A stretch of 64,000 bases of DNA, taken from NCBI RefSeq assembly GCF_000731095.1, contig NZ_JMTZ01000068.1, positions 1 to 64,000 of the forward strand, read 5' to 3'. Source of the stretch: Lysobacter antibioticus. Its GTDB lineage: Bacteria; Pseudomonadota; Gammaproteobacteria; Xanthomonadales; Xanthomonadaceae. The notes below the pieces were generated by a model. It made no database searches, was not told where the DNA came from, and saw only the letters and a list, made by a program, of their open reading frames with translations. The translations under genes and the position numbers were made by a program. Shown here one piece after another: positions 62,567 to 64,000 of the stretch (its first letter is position 1; each line of letters starts with the position of its first letter).

Positions 62567-64000
62567 TTACTGTCTTGGGCCGCGGCTCGGGTCTTCCTGC
62601 GAACGTTGGGCTAGGTTTTGCGCGTGTTGTTGGTCGCGCTCTTGATTGAAGGATTGGTTCGCACGCAAGGTGTCCTGCATCGGCGGTGCCGGTTCGGATG
62701 TGGACACACCCGCGTGGAATCCCGGTACGACACCCGCGACCCACAGGGTTCCATCTACAACCCCGATGCGGCCGATGCGACCAGCATCGGGAATGCCGTT
62801 CTGCTTGGCTTGGAGCATCGCTTGCGCCACTTTCTCGTCAGCCACCTGCGCAGGCACGTTCTGTCGGATCTTGTCGAACATGGCCTGATCCTCGGGCGCT
62901 AGCCGTGAGGGTGTCAGTGCGGGGTCGATGCGTGCTGGCGATGAAACCGGGCTGATCGGGGCCGGGGCTTGCGAGGCTGGGGCTGGGGAAAGGGGGGCTG
63001 CATGGGGTGCGTGGCTCGCCTCGTAGCGATCGGCAGCCGACTCGGGATCGATCCGCCTGCCAAGATTGACGTTGGCGGCGAAGTCGCGGGCGGGGCGGTC
63101 GGAGACCTGGTCCGCCGCTCGTTGGACGATGGCCAGCCCGGCCTGGGTGCTGATCGCTGCGAGCGTCTGCCGATCTGCGACTCCGTTGACCTGCTCAGTG
63201 CCATGCCAAAGTTGAAAGGCCTGTACTGCTCGCTGAGTGGCCGGGCCAAAAACGCCATCCGCGGTGATCGGCTGTTTGATCCGGTCGTTGATTCCGAGCT
63301 GGATCAGATTCTCCTGCAACTTTGCGACTTCCTGACCTTGCTCGCCGACTTTCAAGCTGCCGTCGGCCATCGCATCGCGTGGTTGGCGAGTGCTGGCTGC
63401 GGAAGTAGGGGACTGTAAGTACGACGGCAAGCCTTGGTCGTTCGGCTGCATCCAATCGCTGCGATAGCCGGGTGGTTGAAAGCGCTCGGCGACCTGCTGG
63501 AAGTCCGGTGTCGCTGAGAGTACCGCGGCGTGCGTTCGCAATGTCGTTAGCGTCGCAATGTCGGCTGTGCCGGTAGCTGGGAGGTTGTTGCGCTCCTGGA
63601 ACAGGGAAACAGCTTCTCGCGTGCTCTTCCCATAGTCTCCGTCGGCTTGCAGCGCTCTGCCGTTGGCATCGACCGCGCCGACCAGCTTCAGATTTTCCTG
63701 TAACGCTTTTACGGAAAGATTGGCTTCGCCCGGGCGTAGCTCATTCTCGACAGGTAGTTGGTAGGGAATGCCTTTGAACCGTTCCTCGATGATCAGCAGT
63801 TGGTCGAGTCCGTCGCGATTGAGTGCTATATCGTTGTAATAGTCGTAGCTGCTGGTCCCGTAGTCGTCCGTCGCGGCCTGCTTGCCCTGGACGACTTTAA
63901 CGGCCCCACCATATCCGGCGATATGCCGCGCTTTCAGGAAACCCGCGATGTGCTCCTCGGAGTCACCCTCAACCAGCACTCCCTGTCTCATGGCGGTGCG
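62567..64000 (-). CDS. Peptidoglycan-binding XVIPCD protein, putative type IV effector (partial)
   Basis: At least 477 residues; the frame is open to the window edge, so the N-terminus is missing (ATG 63991 is internal or a possible start). The first 80 residues (VEGDSEEHIAGFLKARHIAGYGG, YDYYNDIALNRDGLDQLL) look like the end of a catalytic or toxin domain. Two PG_binding_1 repeats follow (about 90-155 and 210-280), then a Pro/Ala linker, and an XVIPCD-like end: DQAMFDKIRQNVPAQV, VAQAMLQAKQNGIPDAGRI, LWVAGVVPGFHAGV, and a Gln-rich tail (QERDQQHAQNLAQRSQ). This layout is typical of X-T4SS antibacterial effectors. The matching immunity gene is not in view. Confidence 0.75.
   Translation of the reverse strand, partial: RTAMRQGVLVEGDSEEHIAGFLKARHIAGYGGAVKVVQGKQAATDDYGTSSYDYYNDIALNRDGLDQLLIIEERFKGIPYQLPVENELRPGEANLSVKALQENLKLVGAVDANGRALQADGDYGKSTREAVSLFQERNNLPATGTADIATLTTLRTHAAVLSATPDFQQVAERFQPPGYRSDWMQPNDQGLPSYLQSPTSAASTRQPRDAMADGSLKVGEQGQEVAKLQENLIQLGINDRIKQPITADGVFGPATQRAVQAFQLWHGTEQVNGVADRQTLAAISTQAGLAIVQRAADQVSDRPARDFAANVNLGRRIDPESAADRYEASHAPHAAPLSPAPASQAPAPISPVSSPARIDPALTPSRLAPEDQAMFDKIRQNVPAQVADEKVAQAMLQAKQNGIPDAGRIGRIGVVDGTLWVAGVVPGFHAGVSTSEPAPPMQDTLRANQSFNQERDQQHAQNLAQRSQEDPSRGPRQ

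Overview
High-GC genomic DNA from a gammaproteobacterium, best matched to Xanthomonadaceae and most likely Lysobacter or a close relative. The grounds are dense REP elements of the gtaggagcggc... type in intergenic spaces, an XAC0095-like small protein, two traces of the XVIPCD secretion domain typical of Xanthomonadales type IV effectors, a Tat-exported phospholipase C, a subtilisin autotransporter, and an iso-branched acyl-CoA metabolism. No rRNA, tRNA, IS transposase or CRISPR array was seen. Coding density is high and most spacers over 200 bp are filled with repeats.

Layout. 0.4-3.7 kb: secreted metallophosphoesterase, YdeI-like protein, a degenerate type II dehydroquinase-like protein and a small unknown. 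3.8-5.8 kb: methionine salvage operon mtnB-mtnD-mtnC (minus). 6-9.1 kb: two paralogous APC permeases (minus). 9.3-10.4 kb: Nudix hydrolase and Coq7-like hydroxylase (plus). 11.1-13.2 kb: phospholipase C. 13.8-17.5 kb: two GNAT acetyltransferases, EF-P-like EfpL, an SDR, and two small unknown or DUF proteins. 17.5-43.2 kb: a dispersed leucine/isovalerate catabolic region on the minus strand: liuE (HMG-CoA lyase), liuD (MCC alpha), liuC (hydratase), liuB (MCC beta), acetoacetyl-CoA thiolase and liuA (isovaleryl-CoA dehydrogenase). A PAS-GGDEF-EAL protein overlaps liuE. Between the liu genes lie a Fur-boxed feoAB operon (plus), a bactofilin operon, an hscC chaperone operon with two J-domain partners, two alanine-rich lipoproteins and a subtilisin autotransporter (plus). 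43-52 kb: alpha carbonic anhydrase, leucine dehydrogenase, a papain-like peptidase joined to an alpha/beta-hydrolase-like domain, a WxxGxW-type secreted protein and fused acyl-CoA mutase IcmF. 53-56.4 kb: a secreted Ig-like/P-domain protein, a DUF3228 protein and a GFA protein.

Accessory end (56.5-64 kb): a zeta-toxin module with an overlapping upstream partner; a frameshifted XVIPCD-like remnant; then, with a visible drop in GC, a two-gene module of a TIGR04141/DUF6119 protein and a DUF6615-like putative PD-(D/E)XK protein, closed by a convergent XRE regulator. This pair is the best candidate for a poorly described, possibly defensive, system. The window ends inside a peptidoglycan-binding XVIPCD protein, a putative type IV effector.

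How the genes fit together: leucine dehydrogenase feeds isovaleryl-CoA, and liuA, liuB/D, liuC, liuE and the thiolase take it to acetoacetate and acetyl-CoA; IcmF rearranges branched acyl-CoAs. The operon overlap of liuE with a c-di-GMP enzyme hints at co-expression of branched-chain catabolism and signalling. All functional calls come from reading motifs and family resemblance; no database search was run.
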